Assembly: GCA_030596915.1 (NCBI GenBank)
Contig: JAUVSX010000244.1
Coordinates: forward strand, 1-5,456
DNA: 5,456 nucleotides
Direction of reading: 5' to 3'
Origin: Chloroflexota bacterium
GTDB lineage: Bacteria; Chloroflexota; Anaerolineae; B4-G1
The notes under the pieces were generated by a model. That model saw only the letters and a program-made list of their open reading frames with translations, was not told where the DNA came from and did not search any database. Below, piece by piece: positions 5,054 to 5,456 of the stretch. A program made the translations under genes and the position numbers. Each line of letters opens with the position of its first letter. The first letter of the stretch is position 1.

Positions 5054-5456
5054 TCAGGTCTGCTCGGTCTCTGGAAGCCTCTCCTCATAGAAGCACAGCA
5101 TCACGCCACCGTAGGAGCGCTGATCAAACAGCACCAGGTGCTCAAGTTCGATAGGCGCGTACTCACGAGGATGTAACTGCGCGATCACCTCCGCCCCGAC
5201 GGCAAGCCATCCCGTTCTCCCGTCAAGTGCGCGCAGCGCACGGGACCAAAGACCTTGATACTGGGGAGGCGCAATAAACACGTAGTCAAAGGGCTCAGGT
5301 GTCCGCAGCAGATACTTGAAGACGTCAGCACGGCTCACTCGGGCTCTGTCCTTGAGACGCGTGTGGGCCAGGTTGGCGTGAATGGTGCGCACCGCCGGCC
5401 CGCCCCGCTCAACAACCACAGCCTCAGCGCCCCCGCGGCTCAGCGCCTCTATTGCA
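5054..5456 (-). CDS. rsmD: RsmD-like 16S rRNA (guanine-N2)-methyltransferase, N-terminus beyond the window
   Basis: The visible 133 residues are the C-terminal two thirds or so of an AdoMet-dependent Rossmann methyltransferase. RsmD methylates N2 of G966 (E. coli numbering) in the 16S rRNA of the small subunit. The frame stays open to the window edge, reading AIEALSRGGAEAVVVERG, the stretch that follows motif I (DLFAGSG) in RsmD; motif I itself is off-window. Next come the acidic turn VVERG, RADVF, FDYVFIAPPQY at the motif IV position, and YGGVMLCFYEE near the C-terminus, all in RsmD order. Motif IV is usually DPPY/DPPF; here the acidic residue is alanine and a Gln is inserted before Tyr. That could mark a lineage variant or altered activity. 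A GTG at 5419 is internal, not a start. The gene is 18 bases upstream of the lipid glycosyltransferase and likely in its operon. Confidence 0.8.
   Translation of the reverse strand, partial: AIEALSRGGAEAVVVERGGPAVRTIHANLAHTRLKDRARVSRADVFKYLLRTPEPFDYVFIAPPQYQGLWSRALRALDGRTGWLAVGAEVIAQLHPREYAPIELEHLVLFDQRSYGGVMLCFYEERLPETEQT

Noticed and set aside
1..5456. A joint new system linking the membrane protease, GT-C enzyme, IF-1 and glycolipid synthase
   Set aside because: The genes lie in at least three separate transcription units in different orientations and each has an ordinary family assignment. Nothing in the sequence ties them into one pathway.

Overview
The window is GC-rich bacterial chromosomal DNA with five protein genes and no mobile element, CRISPR array, rRNA or tRNA that I can see. 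The best guess for the host is Chloroflexota, possibly an Anaerolineae-like lineage. The grounds are remembered family resemblance, not a search: a polytopic GT-C glycosyltransferase carrying a C-terminal beta-rich domain of the kind common in that phylum, an RsmD-type methyltransferase with an APPQY motif, and a free-standing infA. Treat the taxonomy as an inference of moderate to low confidence.

Layout. Positions 6-971 (minus strand) encode a CPBP/CAAX-type intramembrane protease with all its catalytic motifs. A divergent intergenic region (972-1266) holds a plausible promoter for each side. Positions 1267-3294 (plus strand) encode a large membrane protein resembling GT-C (PMT/TMTC-like, GT39-like) glycosyltransferases, with a soluble C-terminal half. 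A 226-base gap (3295-3520) follows. It holds a GC-rich region able to fold as a three-way junction, then a near-consensus sigma70-type promoter (TTGACG, 17 bases, TAGAAT), then a leader of about 114 bases with a perfect 7-bp hairpin. Positions 3521-3793 (plus) encode translation initiation factor IF-1 from a TTG start with a strong Shine-Dalgarno sequence. Converging on it from the other strand are a monogalactosyldiacylglycerol (MGDG)-synthase-like lipid glycosyltransferase (3860-5035) and, upstream of that gene, an rsmD-like 16S rRNA methyltransferase (5054 to beyond the window edge). These two are 18 bases apart and probably form one operon.

How the genes fit together. Two genes serve translation (infA, rsmD) and two serve envelope glycosylation (the GT-C enzyme and the glycolipid synthase), but they occupy separate transcription units. 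I see no evidence for a single joint system. The points most worth a second look are the loss of the acidic residue in the rsmD (D/N)PP(Y/F) motif, the isolated and extended IF-1 with its structured leader, and a possible leaderless start for the GT-C gene. I did not find a convincing new biological system here.
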